64,000 bases of DNA from Cristatella mucedo. Lineage: Eukaryota; Bryozoa; Phylactolaemata; Cristatellidae. Shown one piece after another: positions 47,940-58,735 of the stretch. Both the position numbers and the translations under genes were made by a program. The stretch is from contig WPIO01000253.1 in NCBI GenBank assembly GCA_009760855.2, positions 1-64,000 on the forward strand, given 5' to 3'. The notes below the pieces were generated by a model, which was not told where the DNA came from, made no database searches, and saw only the letters and a list, made by a program, of their open reading frames with translations. Each line of letters begins with the position of its first letter. The stretch's first letter is position 1.

Positions 47940-48260
47940 CCCTTATGCAAGAAATAGTGTGAGGGTGGGGGGAGGCTCGTGGGTGCGCGATGGCGGCGCG
48001 ACGAGGAGCGAAGCGCCCTCAAGCGAGTCGTTACGTTGTCGACGACGGCTGTAATTTATCGCATACAGGCAACATAAGCGAGTGAGCGTAGATACTGATG
48101 TAGAAGCCGTCGTGCGTGCTGTTCTGGAGCACGCCGTGTTAAGAGAGAAGAGGGTGGATAGCGCGAGTACGTGCCGACGCGCAGGGCAGGAAGTGAATTG
48201 CGAGTTGAAGAACGCGTCACGTGCCGGAGCGCACCCGTTGGACTGACGGAGCGTCGGCTG
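47940..48260. repeat. Diverged LTR-B relative
   Basis: GATGTAGAAGCCGTCGTG and TTCTGGAGCAC, with a GAGCGTAGATAC context, parallel 10,300-10,400 and 30,150-30,210. Confidence 0.4.
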
Positions 48261-48333
48261 GGGGCGGAACCACGGGACGGCGACGACGCTCATACGTAGG
48301 CTCCCCTACTCTAGTCACGCGGTGTGAGTCAAG

Positions 48334-48371
48334 CGTCGTTACGCCAAGCAACGTTACGCCAAGCAACGTTA
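48334..48371 (+). repeat. Short tandem repeat, 15-bp unit
   Basis: AACGTTACGCCAAGC repeated between two and three times. Confidence 0.8.
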
Positions 48372-48663
48372 CGCCTTCTCCTTGACAATCCCTCAGAGGC
48401 AAATTCTCACCAGGCCGTCGTGACGTCGGCAAGAGCCGCCGTACATCTTTGTTTATGAGGGCGGCCAACTAGTTCGATTTGAGCGTGTTTCGAGCGATGC
48501 CAAAACAAGGAGTTGGTTTAAGGAGAAATATCTCGTCTTCTAGGGGATAAAAGAGAAGGGGCTGCGTTAGGTTTGAACTGGCTCGGTACGCCATGAGCAG
48601 TTTTAGCACAACTGACCGGCCGCCTTGACAGGAAATGGCAGCCCGAGTAGATTTAAAATAAAT

Positions 48664-48813
48664 AGAGTGGAGCCTAGGGCGCATCGAATGACGTCGTCAA
48701 TTAAATAAATCGTCCTCTGATCAACAGTCTCGCTGACGCTCGATTGTTTCTCATCGTCCGATTTATTTAATGGCTGACGTCATTCTCGTGACCCTATTCT
48801 CCACTCCATTCAT
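48664..48813. repeat. Imperfect inverted repeat next to the viral element
   Basis: Left arm GAGTGGAG..TAGGG...GAATGACGTC...ATTAAATAAATCG (48,667-48,712) is mirrored by the right arm (48,759-48,813), about 50 bp each around a 45-bp loop. It could be a foldback MITE or the palindromic tip of the neighbouring viral element. Confidence 0.7.
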
Positions 48814-48918
48814 TTCATATCTTCTTGGAGTTGCTTTAAGTTGACATGATTATATACGAGTAAAAAAATAGTTGCAATTAACTAAATATTTAATTAAATA
48901 AATTTGATATCTTTATAT

Positions 48919-49155
48919 ATGTCTCAAAACATTGATTACTGTATGCGACGGGAGGGTGAACAATTTAGTGAACATGCAAAACGTATTAGAAAAGAGGTAA
49001 GAAATCGTACAGGCCTTCTTCCAAAATATCCTTTTTCTAAAGATAGTTTAGATGCAATGATTGCAACTCTAAGAGCACCAACAGTTTTAAAACTAGATAA
49101 TCCTATTGCTAAGAAAACCGTTAAGGTTAACAGCGGATGGTCTTTCGATAGATAA
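48919..49155 (+). CDS. Small viral protein, 78 aa, unknown
   Basis: Intact frame from an ATG preceded by CTTTATAT. Highly charged N-terminal half (MRREGEQFSEHAKRIRKEV) and Lys-rich middle (PIAKKTVKVNSGWSFDR). It is in the same frame as the polymerase that starts 12 bp downstream, separated by a TAA, so it could alternatively be the polymerase N-terminus cut off by a nonsense change. No family was recognised. Confidence 0.55.
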   Translation: MSQNIDYCMRREGEQFSEHAKRIRKEVRNRTGLLPKYPFSKDSLDAMIATLRAPTVLKLDNPIAKKTVKVNSGWSFDR

Positions 49156-49167
49156 TCCAAGAGGTTA

Positions 49168-52100
49168 ATGAAAATGCAAGAAACAGGTTGGTTTTTAGGA
49201 AAATTTTCTTCTGATAGTAAATTCTTAGATTATGAATATACTGGACTAGAAAAGAATGTAATTGATTTTGGCGCAATATATGATAAAGTTGGAGCAGAAT
49301 TGAAACTGGTTATTAAAGAATTACTTAAAAACAAGAGCGACTTAAAAATGACACTTGTTATTTCTCCTATTTTAGCTTCAGAAAGTGGAGCATTTAATTA
49401 TCAACAATTTGCTGGGGTAAGTAATTAAAAAATAAATAGAGTTTCAGATATTGATAGAATAATTAGAACAGAACTTGCAGCTTTTAAAAGGAGAGTTGAG
49501 GAATGGCTAGAAAAAGGTTCTAATCGGGCTATAATTGGCGTTAATGCTAGTTATGCAAAGTTTTCTTATTTTAGGCATAAATTCGGCGGTAGTTATTTAC
49601 CAATGCCAGTAGGATAAGAAAAGAAGAAATCGAAAATTAATATACAAAATGAATCAGATAATCTTTATGCTTTATGGTGTGCTTTAAGGTTTCTTCATTG
49701 GAGAGAGAATCACCCAGAATCTACTGCCGATTTAAAAGAAATATTACATGAAAAATACTCACAAAATCTTTATAGAATAGAAGAATTGTTCAATGTTAAG
49801 GAAAATTATCCTTCAAATGTATTAAATGTAGCTGACATTCCTCAATTAGCAGAACTATTTAACATAACAATTAATGTTTATGAATGTGATAATAAAATTC
49901 TAACTCCACTTATAGTAGTTGATGAAGAGAAAGAGAAGCATTTGGATCTTCTTTTGTATAGCACACCAAATAAAAACAATTTTCATTATGTAATTATTAG
50001 AAACTTTAATGGCTTATGTATAAGTAGCAAAGGATATGGAACACAGCTTTCTTGTAAAAAATGTTTGTGTAGATTTTATTCTAAAGATAAACTAGAATCA
50101 CATGTTGATGCTTGCAAACGTGGAAATGATGGTAATTCTAGAATAGGAATGCCAAGCACAGATAGTAAAAAAGGAGATGCATGTTATTTTCGAGATTATG
50201 CTAAAACGTTATGGTGTCATTATGTTGCTTATGCCGACTTTGAATGTTTACTTACAAGCAGTAGAAAAACAGATAAAGAAGATCCTACTATACCACAAGG
50301 TACTTTTCAAAAGCATATTCCTTATTCATCTGCTTATACTATTATTGATTATGAAGGAAAACAAAGAACATTTAAATTATTCAATGGTCCAAATAATGTT
50401 AGAGATGTATTAAAATGTTTGTTAGAGGAAGTTGAAAAAATAAAGAATGAAATGCAGCCTGTTCTTGATAAATACAATACATTTGATTATAGAAATTTTA
50501 ATAAAGAAGATAAGGAAGATTTTTATAATGCAACTACCTGTTATATTTGCAGCTTAGATTTAGATGGCGATAAAGTTTTAGATCATTGTCACATGACGTG
50601 AAAGTAAAGAGGAGCTGCTCATAATGTGTGCAATCTAAATCTCAGCATTAATCCTAAGAAGTGAAAAATTCCAGTATTTACCCACAACTTGAAAGGTTAT
50701 GATTCGCATTTATTAGTACATAGGTGTTTCAAGATTTAAAACTAGATAAAAAAGGTATTGCTAATAACACGGAGAAATATATAAACATTGAAATTGGCCC
50801 ACTTACTTTTAAAGTCTCTATACAAATGTTGCAAAAAGGTTTAACAGATCTTGTAAATAATGTTGTTAAATCAAGAAAACCATTAGAACAAACAAGAACA
50901 TACTTTTCTAAGTTGGAGGATAATGAATTCAATCTATTAAAAGAAAGAGGCATAATGCCTTATGAGTATACAGATTCATTTTCAATACTAGATGAAAAAT
51001 CATTACCTCCAATTAAATGTTTTTTAGCGCATTATATGATACAAACATAGATGAAAAAGACTATCATCGTGTTAAGAAAGTTTGGGCATTGATGAAGAAA
51101 ATAGATCCTGATTTGAAGATACATTAGGAAAGTACAGTGATATTCATCTAACTATGGATGTTCTTCTACTAGCCGATGTATTTCAACATTTTAGGCATCT
51201 ATATAAGAAAACTGATGATTTAGATCCAGCTAACTTCCTTACAGCTCCTGGTTTAACTTGGTCTGCAGGTTTGAGATTTTCAAAGGTTAAACTAGATTTA
51301 TTTGCAAACTTTGAACATTTTGACTTCTTTGAAAGTGCAATAAGAGGAGGAATAACACAAGCAACATGTAGACATGTTAAAGCAAACAAGGAAACGGCTT
51401 CTAATTACGATAGTGCTAAAGAGGAGAGATGGTTGCTTTATGCTGATACAAATTCGTTATATGCTACAGCGATGACACAACCACTTCCTATTTCTAATTT
51501 CAAGTTTTTAGATACACAAATAAAAGAGTTTACAACTAAAAAGATGTTATCAATAAAAGAAGATGCTGAAACAGGTTATGCTTTTGAAGTAGACATGCGC
51601 TGTCCTAATGAATTGCATGATATTTATTCTGATTATCTTATTCTCTCAATTAGAAGAAAAGTAGATGTTGAAGAACACTCTGAGTACCAAAAGAAAACAT
51701 TACTAAAAGACAATAAGAAAAAAATAGATGATTGCAAAAGTAAAGTAGAAAAACTGATTGTTGATCTAGAACCAAGAGTTAAATGTGTTATCCATTATAG
51801 AAATCTACAACTTGCTATTGAAAGAGGATATGTATTAACAAAGATACATAGAGTAATGAGTTTTTCGCAAAGTAGATGGTTGAGTGGATATATTCTTAAT
51901 AACATTGCTAGAAGAAAAGAAGCAAAAGATGAGTTTGAAGAATATTATAAACTTAAAAACAATGCATTCTTTGGAAAGACGATGGAAAATTTTAGAGAAC
52001 GAGTAAACATTGAACTATTTGATATAAAGTATGATAAAAATGTTGCAGTTTCAGATACAAGAGTAATGAGTGCGAGATTTAAAGACAGAAGGTTGTTTAA

Positions 52101-53014
52101 TCAAAATTTAGTTGGAATTGAAACGAAAAAACAGAGATCTGTCTTGATAAACCTATTTATTTGGGTTTTACAGTTCTAGATATTTCAAAACTAATAATTC
52201 AAGATTTCTATAACAATACAATAAAAAATTATTATAATTATAAAGTTACACTTGCATATACTGATATTGATTCTCTAGTCATGAAAATAATACTGATAAT
52301 GTTTATAGAGATTTTGAAAATTATTTAGATTACCTAGATGTATCTGGTTATCCTAAGAATCAAGATATATGGAAAGTAGAAGGAGCTGAACAATTTATAC
52401 CTGCTAATAAGGGAAGTCTAGGAAAGTTCAAAGATGAAATATGTGAAAAATATTCAATAGATCCAGAAACAAAAGGTTTCATTAAGGATGAGAAAGGTGT
52501 TATGATTAAAAAATCAATTTTACTTGATGAGGGTGTTTTCTTAAGACCAAAACTTTAATAAATGCAGATAGCTATTAGGAAAGATAAAGGAGTAGAAGTT
52601 AAATCTGTTAAATAGTTAAACCTGCAGTTAAAAAAGCAAAAGGAACAAAGAAAAATGTAGTACAAAAATGCTTGACACATTCTGATTACGTTGGTTGTCT
52701 TAAAACTGGATATGATGTTTATTGCAATCAATCAAGATTTCAATCTAGAAACCACCAAATTTAAACTATAACACAATCTAAGAAAGCAAAGCGCCTAGAG
52801 AGAGATTGAGTTCTCTGAGGGCGCTTTATCAAGTGAAATAATAATATTATTATTATTACTATCAGCATTTGATTCAAAAAGATACTGGTTATATTGTGGA
52901 TATTGTAGTTACGCATACGGGCATTATAAGATTGCTAAAGCTTTAAGTGAAAGTACTAATCCAGGTCATTGTGAAAAATGTAATATTGATATAGATGTCA
53001 AAAAAGAAGAATGA
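49168..53014 (+). pseudogene. polB: Protein-primed family B DNA polymerase (Maverick/Polinton type)
   Basis: It would replicate the linear viral genome from a protein primer. Landmarks in order: N-terminal GGSYLPMPVG and NLYALWCALRFLHWRENHPE; a C-x2-C...H...C zinc finger at about 50,050-50,115; exonuclease motif YADFEC at 50,230; VLDHCHM (50,578); HNLKGYDSH (50,680-50,708); polymerase motif A YADTNSLYATAM (51,439); motif B KLKNNAFFGKTMEN (51,950); motif C YTDIDSL (52,257), with Ile for the usual Thr; and the C-terminal SAFDSKRYWL. Stops lie at 49,426, 49,615, 50,599, 50,605, 50,662, 52,557 and 52,611. Frames change near 50,720, 51,040, 51,110, 52,145 and 52,290. A 70-bp LINE tail is inserted at 52,789. 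Confidence 0.93.
52789..52858 (+). mobile_element. 70-bp LINE-A 3' tail inserted in the polymerase gene
   Basis: AAGCGCCTAGAGAGAGATTG through the ATT tail sits between codons ending GAAAGCA and CTATCAGCA. Without it the polymerase reading continues with no codon lost. It contains only the hairpin and tail, an extreme 5' truncation. Confidence 0.9.
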
Positions 53015-53147
53015 AGACACTAAACAAACAACAGTAAAGAAAGTTAGATTTGGTGATAAAGAGAAAATAGAAACAGATAAAAAATACGCTGATGCTGTGG
53101 AAGAAATTGAACTGCTCAAGAGTATAGAGAAAATAAATATAAAATAA
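52995..53147 (+). CDS. Small Lys-rich viral protein, 50 aa
   Basis: Intact frame from ATG at 52,995, which overlaps the last 20 bases of the polymerase in another frame, to TAA at 53,145. It reads MSKKKNEDTKQTTVKKVRFG, then an acidic helical half (YADAVEEIELLKSIEKINIK). Function unknown. Short enough that openness alone is weak evidence. Confidence 0.45.
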   Translation: MSKKKNEDTKQTTVKKVRFGDKEKIETDKKYADAVEEIELLKSIEKINIK

Positions 53148-53172
53148 TAAAAATATTCTCTTTATTATAGAA

Positions 53173-53448
53173 ATGGAAAAAGAAAATCCAAAGTTTTTAA
53201 AAGTTGAAGCAGATTCTATTGATATAACTATTTCAGATACGGAGTCAGTATCTGATGCACAATCTGAAGATCCTGATTAAATTCCTGAATTAGAAGCAGA
53301 ATCTGAATCCGAGTCTGAACCTGGATCAGAAGCAGAACAAGAACCAGAATCAGAATCTGAATCATCTGAAGGTGACTTCTCTTATTATGGTAATGATGAT
53401 ATACCACCATTTCGAAGTGATTCTGTAAATGAAGAAACTGAATTATAA
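53173..53448 (+). pseudogene. Acidic Ser/Glu-rich viral protein, one stop
   Basis: Start ATG follows TTTATTATAGAA. The N-terminus contains DSIDITISDTESVSD, which looks like a SUMO-interaction motif followed by acidic and serine residues. An in-frame TAA (53,278) is followed by a Glu-Ser repeat tract and GDFSYYGNDDIPPFRSDS before TAA at 53,446. Apparently a 91-aa disordered protein with a single nonsense change. Confidence 0.5.
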
Positions 53449-53512
53449 AAGTATTTATACTTATATAGAACTTGATATTTCAAGAATTCTAAGCTGTGAA
53501 TAATCTAGAGAA

Positions 53513-53742
53513 ATGGCAGTAAAAATCTGTCTTTAAAACTGAAAGGTAATGATCAACGCATAGTTAGACACTCACTTGATAAACTTATTCCAGATTTAGA
53601 TAGTTCATTTGTTAGTGTTCTTATAGAAATGTGTGAAGCTTCTGATAAAATAATAGAGTGTAGAGATAAGATAAATGAAATTCTTGAAGAAGCAAAAAAA
53701 TCAAAAACACCAAAAACAAAACAGGGTGTACAAATTAATTAA
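53513..53742 (+). pseudogene. Small helical viral protein, frameshift after start
   Basis: ATG at 53,513 is preceded by TCTAGAGAA, but the good frame begins one base out of phase at 53,518. It contains KLIPDLDSSFVSVLIEMCEA and CRDKINEILEEAKKSKTPKT to TAA at 53,740. About 75 codons. No family was recognised. Confidence 0.45.
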
Positions 53743-53769
53743 TTGCATTAAATAAATTTTTATCATTAC

Positions 53770-54038
53770 ATGGAAAATGAATGAAAAGTTTCAAGGATTC
53801 TTTGTTGTGATCGTGCTTTAAGAATTGCAAAAAAGTTATGTGGCTTTGATGGTGATAATAATTTTATTGATAGAAATGTATATAAGCGTATTTTGCATTA
53901 ACGGATTCAAAAATTTCTATTCTTTTACAGGTTTGCGATGAAAGTGATAAATTGGAAGAGGAAGGAAATAAATATACTGCTATATGTGGTAAATTTTATC
54001 GTATGTTTTACGACTTCAAAAAGAAAGTTATAAACTAA
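53770..54038 (+). pseudogene. Small viral gene remnant
   Basis: Fragments in different frames: RALRIAKKLCGFDGDNNFID, then VCDESDKLEEEGNKYTAICG and KFYRMFYDFKKKVIN ending TAA at 54,036. At least one stop and two frame changes. Unknown function. Confidence 0.4.
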
Positions 54039-54104
54039 ATTATTGTGTATTAGTTCATAGTTTTAAATCTGTGTGTATGTTATTTTTTATTATTATATAG
54101 AAAA

Positions 54105-54587
54105 ATGCAGGCAACTTCTAATGTTACTGATCCAAATCTTGCCACTAGTGCCACTCTTCTGAAATCTTACGTTGATTATCTTGTTAAATTAAGAATGACT
54201 GCATATGACCAACTAACACTTGATTCAGATATTTGATTTATGACTGATAACTCAGTTAGGAAGTTTCATCTAGATGAATGTGATATCGAATCTCAAAAAA
54301 TAATAACTGCTGGATTATCTGAGGTAACAACTAATCTTGAAACAACTGTTAGGTCTAAAGTTGACGCACTTCTAGATGATCCTTCTGAAATCTCTGGGTA
54401 TACAACATGGATTGCTTCAAGACTTCCAACTCTCTCAACAGTTATCTCACGAGTATCAGGAGTTAAACCAGATATCTCTGGGATTGTTAAAGATGAGTGT
54501 TACGCAGTTCTTCCTGATCTAACCGATGGAGTTAGTGCAAGACATATGGCAACTGCAGCAGCGTTAGAAGCACAATCTGCTGCATAA
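54105..54587 (+). pseudogene. Viral protein of about 160 aa, one stop
   Basis: ATG follows TTATATAGAAAA. It reads ATLLKSYVDYLVKLRMTAYD, an in-frame TGA at 54,234, then on in the same frame with ITAGLSEVTTNLETTVRSKV and ARHMATAAALEAQSAA to TAA. Uncharged helical Ala/Thr/Ser-rich C-terminus. Possibly a structural protein. The family is not recognised. Confidence 0.5.
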
Positions 54588-54625
54588 TTAATTTAATTAA
54601 AACAAAATAAACAGTATTTATAGAA

Positions 54626-54922
54626 ATGGTTTCTGTTAAAAAAAGAAGTAAGGATTGCCTCAGTGAAGTTCAAGGACAACAACATTCAAACTTTAAGATT
54701 TGTTCTTATCCAATAGGTAGAATTGAAGACATTAGATCAACATTACTAAACGCTGTAAAACTAGTTCTTGAATATAAGGCATTAAGAATCAATCACTCTG
54801 AACCAGAGATTGCAAACATATTTAGTAAAGTTAGAGACGGTTTAATCTTTGAAGAGTTTCTCAAAGACTTAAAAGTAGAAAAAATAAATAGAATTAAGTC
54901 AGAAGCTTACTCTAAAAAATAG
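54626..54922 (+). CDS. Viral protein, 98 aa, intact, unknown
   Basis: The start has the recurrent TATTTATAGAA immediately upstream. Lys-rich N-terminus (MVSVKKRSKDC) and helical body (IRSTLLNAVKLVLEYKALRI, LKDLKVEKINRIKSEAYSKK). It overlaps the end of the converging fibre-like gene by 11 bp. It is one of the few undamaged frames in the element. Confidence 0.55.
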   Translation: MVSVKKRSKDCLSEVQGQQHSNFKICSYPIGRIEDIRSTLLNAVKLVLEYKALRINHSEPEIANIFSKVRDGLIFEEFLKDLKVEKINRIKSEAYSKK

Positions 54923-55972
54923 AACTAACAAAACAAATAAAGAGAGAAGTAGATAAAGGAAAGACGTATGACCTTCCCGAAAAGCTGATTAAAGAGGCTA
55001 TAGATCGGAGGACTTGGATATTTACTAATCTTGCTTGCTTAACCAAACCAATCTCAATAATTTCTAAAGCCCTTGGTGTTCTATATCCTCCATTATTTAG
55101 AATAGGATAACTATCATCAAATGATATCATTTTTGTATCACTTTCTTCAAAGATAGCAAAGTTTGTTACAGAATTAGTCAACAGCATGTAATCACCCTCC
55201 ACATCGTAATAAAGTATATTAAGTAAACCAGAATGAAGAAAGTTAGGAGAGTAGAATTTATGATAAAACTTAGTAACTATATTATCATATTCTGCAGACA
55301 ACTTATGTATAGTTATTGATATTGTTGATGTAACAGTTCTATAGTTTATTCTTTTCATATTATCATCCTATGGGACAAATGATTTATTTTCAGTTGTTCT
55401 TCCATAAACTGTATAATAAGTGTCTTCATTGATAACACTAGTTCTATCACTATTTATTCTATTAATGTCTCTTATGTTTAATGTTATCTTTGAGTAGATT
55501 GGTTTTTTAGGTTAATATCAGATAGCTTTGCTAAAGTAATATCAGTTGTGTTTTTAGATAAATTAGTAAAATTTTTAACACCTCTTGCACCATCTACTAT
55601 AAATGATTCATGATTAAAAGATCTATTTTTTCTTAGAAATGTTGAATAAGCTCTTTCTTTATGTGTGCGCTCCGTCAGTAGAGTTATTAGCAATTAATCT
55701 ATCTATTTCTAAACTTCCATCTATTGCTTGTTCTCCTTCTGTTTCAACTTTTGTATCAAGATTCTGTTTGGCGGATAAATCATTTCCATTTATTGGATAT
55801 GCTATATTTACATATTTTTTAACCTAGCAGATAAATCTCCTCTTATAATCTCATCGGAGTCTTCTCGAATATAATTATTATCAGCAAATGTTTTACTTAC
55901 AGCTTCTAATTCACTAATAGTAGAACCATTATTTGTTACTCTATTTTTACCAAGATTTAAAGTTCTATTCAT
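54912..55972 (-). pseudogene. Fibre-like protein 3, broken
   Basis: Minus-strand start MNRTLNLGKNRVTNNGSTIS followed out of frame by AYPINGNDLSAKQNLDTKVE, FIVDGARGVKNFTNLSK and a distal domain from 55,358 (HKLSAEYDNIVTKFYHKFYS, SFDDSYPILNNGGYRTPRAL). The head resembles the NxxxDAxxKxYVD-style shaft repeats of tail fibre and adhesin proteins but is less regular than its two neighbours. At least two frameshifts and a TAG before 55,358. Likely a receptor-binding or surface protein by context. Confidence 0.5.
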
Positions 55973-55997
55973 TTATAATAATCTTCTGCTAAGCATT

Positions 55998-56878
55998 TTA
56001 TATTATCGCTATATAAACAGTGATATTTAATTCTCTATCAAATAAATTTGAGCCTGATATAGAAGCTGATGATTGAACAACTTTTTTATTTGCATCAAGC
56101 ACATATCCACCGTATAGTTGATCTTGTAATGGAGTTAGTGTCGATGGAAGTGGCATTACTATACCTTTTCTTCCAGGTGTAAATTCATACAATGTTGTAA
56201 CAAAAAACAACCCTCTTGGAACAGTAGTATCAGCTACAGTAGAAACCCATCTACCACTAAGTGTTTTTCCATATAATTATGTAGTTAAAGATCCATCAAC
56301 CATTAATCTAAAACGTAATACAGCAATATTTCCATCAGATATTCTTTTTAGATAGTTAAAGTTTACACCATCATTAGGATTGACAGGGTCGTTTTCTATA
56401 AAGATATAATTACCATTCATATCTAAATTTCCATTGACAGTTCCTCCTGTTAGTTTAAGCAAATTAGGGTCCATATATAATTTAGTTGGAATATCATTAT
56501 CAGAAATAGGAGGCCCACCAACAGTTACATTTTCATTTTACATTTTACAGTCAGTGTTCCATTAATAATTCCACCAGTCTTGGGAAGTTTACTGTCTGCA
56601 TAATCTTTAGTTGCAGCATCACTAGGGTTTACAGGATTTGCTAATTCTATTATTTTATAATTTTTCATATCAATATCTCCATCAGCTGTAGTTCCTCTTG
56701 ATACTTTAGCAACACAATTGGTATCTATATACTTTCTATTTACTGCATCTCCACTATCAACAGGATCACATAAATCCTTTATTAAATTACCATTCATACT
56801 TAAACTGCCAGTAAGTATATCACCGCTCTTCTAAATGTAATTAGTTATACAAATTCCTATTCTTTGAGGTCTAAACAT
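55998..56878 (-). pseudogene. Fibre-like protein 2, broken
   Basis: Start MFRPQRIGI preceded by TATAGAAA. The shaft holds repeats of the pattern MNGNLIKDLCDPVDSGDAVN, ELANPVNPSDAATKDYAD, SKLPKTGGIINGTLTV and MNGNYIFIENDPVNPNDGVN. The distal part reads FTPGRKGIVMPLPSTLTPLQ. TAG at codon 17, frameshift near 56,535, TAA at 56,277. The repeat pattern is typical of phage-type tail fibre shafts. Confidence 0.65.
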
Positions 56879-56881
56879 TTT

Positions 56882-57619
56882 CTATACAATAGTAAAAAGA
56901 AAATCAATGTAAGTTATTCCACTTGCAACAGTAAACTTATATATAGCATAATTACATGTTCCATCAATATTAATTATTAAAACTAGAGTACCACTAACTC
57001 CATAAGTAGTATCACTAGTTAATTCTACATATGCATTCGTCTTATTAGTTGCTTACATAACACCACTTACCATTCCAAAGTTAGGTAATACTCCTGGAAA
57101 GAATGTTTTAAGATTAATTACATATCCAACAGTTACTGATGTTCTTGGAGCAATAATTGGCATACCACCAGGTGTAGGTTGTAGCGTTTGAAATTTATTT
57201 CCTGTACTTCCATTAGCAGTAATATTCAAACCTATCATATCAGGATAGAATACAGTGGGATAAGTACTAGAACTTGCTCCTAAATATATAAATGTTATTT
57301 ACTTAGTACTATCCACATATTGTTTAGTTACATCAGAGTATTTTAAGTTAGAACTACCTGATATACTAACAACATTCTTAAAATTCAACTGTGATGTCAT
57401 CTTTGCATCAGTCTTTGGAAGGAATCCTGATATGTGTGAAACAGTTGCTAAATCACCTGTAACATTAGTAGCAGTACTTCCTCCAAAGTTTGAACTAAAC
57501 CCATAATCCAATCTTTTTGCATCGCCATCATTAACAGGATAGCCTAACTTAGTTGCTCTATTTCCATTTGCGTTAAGATCACTGTAAATGAATCCATTAA
57601 TCTTTCTAATTTTTTCCAT
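56882..57619 (-). pseudogene. Fibre-like protein 1, two stops
   Basis: One frame of 246 codons, with TAA at 57,299 and at 57,053. Shaft: YSDLNANGNRATKLGYPVND, GFLPKTDAKMTSQLNFKN, YSDVTKQYVDSTK. Distal domain: TPGGMPIIAPRTSVTVGYVI and AYVELTSDTTYGVSGTLVLI. It ends three bases before the start of fibre-like 2, so the two are tandem paralogues in one transcription direction. Confidence 0.6.
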
Positions 57620-57632
57620 TCACTTATAATAT
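57620..57632. promoter_or_regulatory. 13-bp divergent promoter
   Basis: TCACTTATAATAT is all that separates the start codons of fibre-like 1 (minus) and the pX-like locus (plus). The TATAATAT core is near-palindromic and could serve both genes. Activity is inferred. Confidence 0.45.
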
Positions 57633-58735
57633 ATGAAGAATAAAAAGGTAAAGGAGTTAATAATATAAAAGAAGGTGTTGATACAACAAAAGAAGTAGTG
57701 TCTGGTGTTACAACTGCAACAGAAGTTGGTTCGAAAGCGGTTATGAAGTTAGTACCTAAAGTTGCTATGAAACTGTCTTTACAAGCCTCAAACAAGATAG
57801 CAAAGATTGTTCCAAAGGTATTACAATCGTTTAAAGTCATTGGAACTGATACTAAAGCTCTAGGAGGATTTTTATCATGAGTAATAGGAATAGTAGATCT
57901 TGGTTTGTTTATAAAAGAAATTGTTGATGATGTTGTTTCTGGTAAGTATGGTCAAGTGTTTTGGAAAACAATGACAGATAATAAAGGACTCTCAAAGATG
58001 GTTGCAAGTTTAGAGGTTTAGGGTTTTACATCAATGAGATACTAATAGAAGAAGAGAAAGCAAAGAGTGATTGGTATCTTAACCCTAGTAAGTTTTTATC
58101 TGATACATTTGGAGAAGAAGTTTCTTGGGATGCAACACAACTTGGTCCAATCGCTTGGAAGAAGAACTTTCTTGAAATGAGAGGAGGTTTTCTACCTGCT
58201 ATTCCAGCTATCATTGCTAGTATAGCAAGTGTAATAGGAACAGTTGGATTAGCAGTTTCAATCACTGTAGCTGTAGCTGGATTGATAAAAAAGATAGTGG
58301 ATGAAACAATGAATACTGCTAGAGCACCTACAATTAATACTCATGAAGAAAGAATGAGTGCTTTATCACTTCAAGGTGAAAGATTAAATAATGCTATTGT
58401 AGACTTGAAAAACATGATAGAATTATTTATTAGATAAGGGTGTTGATATCGATCTAAGTGATAAAGTACAGAATTCAGAAGTTAAAAACAGACTGACTCA
58501 CCTTAATAAAGGAAGAGAACTTCTAGAAAAAGGAGGTGTTAGCTATAGTGAAGATTTAAAACGAGACATGCAAAAAGTAGAAGCTTCAACAGTTGGTGCA
58601 TCTAAAACGCGTGATTATAAGGCTGAAAGTGCAATGCTTCTTGCAAATTTATTTGCACAAGGTAAAAGTCAAGAAGAAACATATAATGAGATGATTAAAT
58701 TAAGAGATGAGTTGAAACGAAGATATAAGAACTAA
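57633..58735 (+). pseudogene. pX-like hydrophobic minor virion protein locus, broken
   Basis: Starts MKNKKVKE, then in another frame EVGSKAVMKLVPKVAMKLSL, TGA at about 57,878, LFIKEIVDDVVSGKYGQVFW, TAG at 58,018, a frame change, DTFGEEVSWDATQLGPIAWK, and MRGGFLPAIPAIIASIASVI followed by a long hydrophobic segment (58,177-58,300). A last frame has LDKGVDIDLSDKVQNSEVKN to TAA at 58,733. The RGGFLPA plus hydrophobic stretch resembles the adenoviral core peptide X and adintovirus counterparts. It may be two fused or adjacent genes. Confidence 0.6.

Noticed and set aside
48919-53014. Stop-codon reassignment to explain in-frame stops
   Set aside because: TAA, TAG and TGA all interrupt viral genes and frameshifts are frequent, so decay is the simpler explanation.
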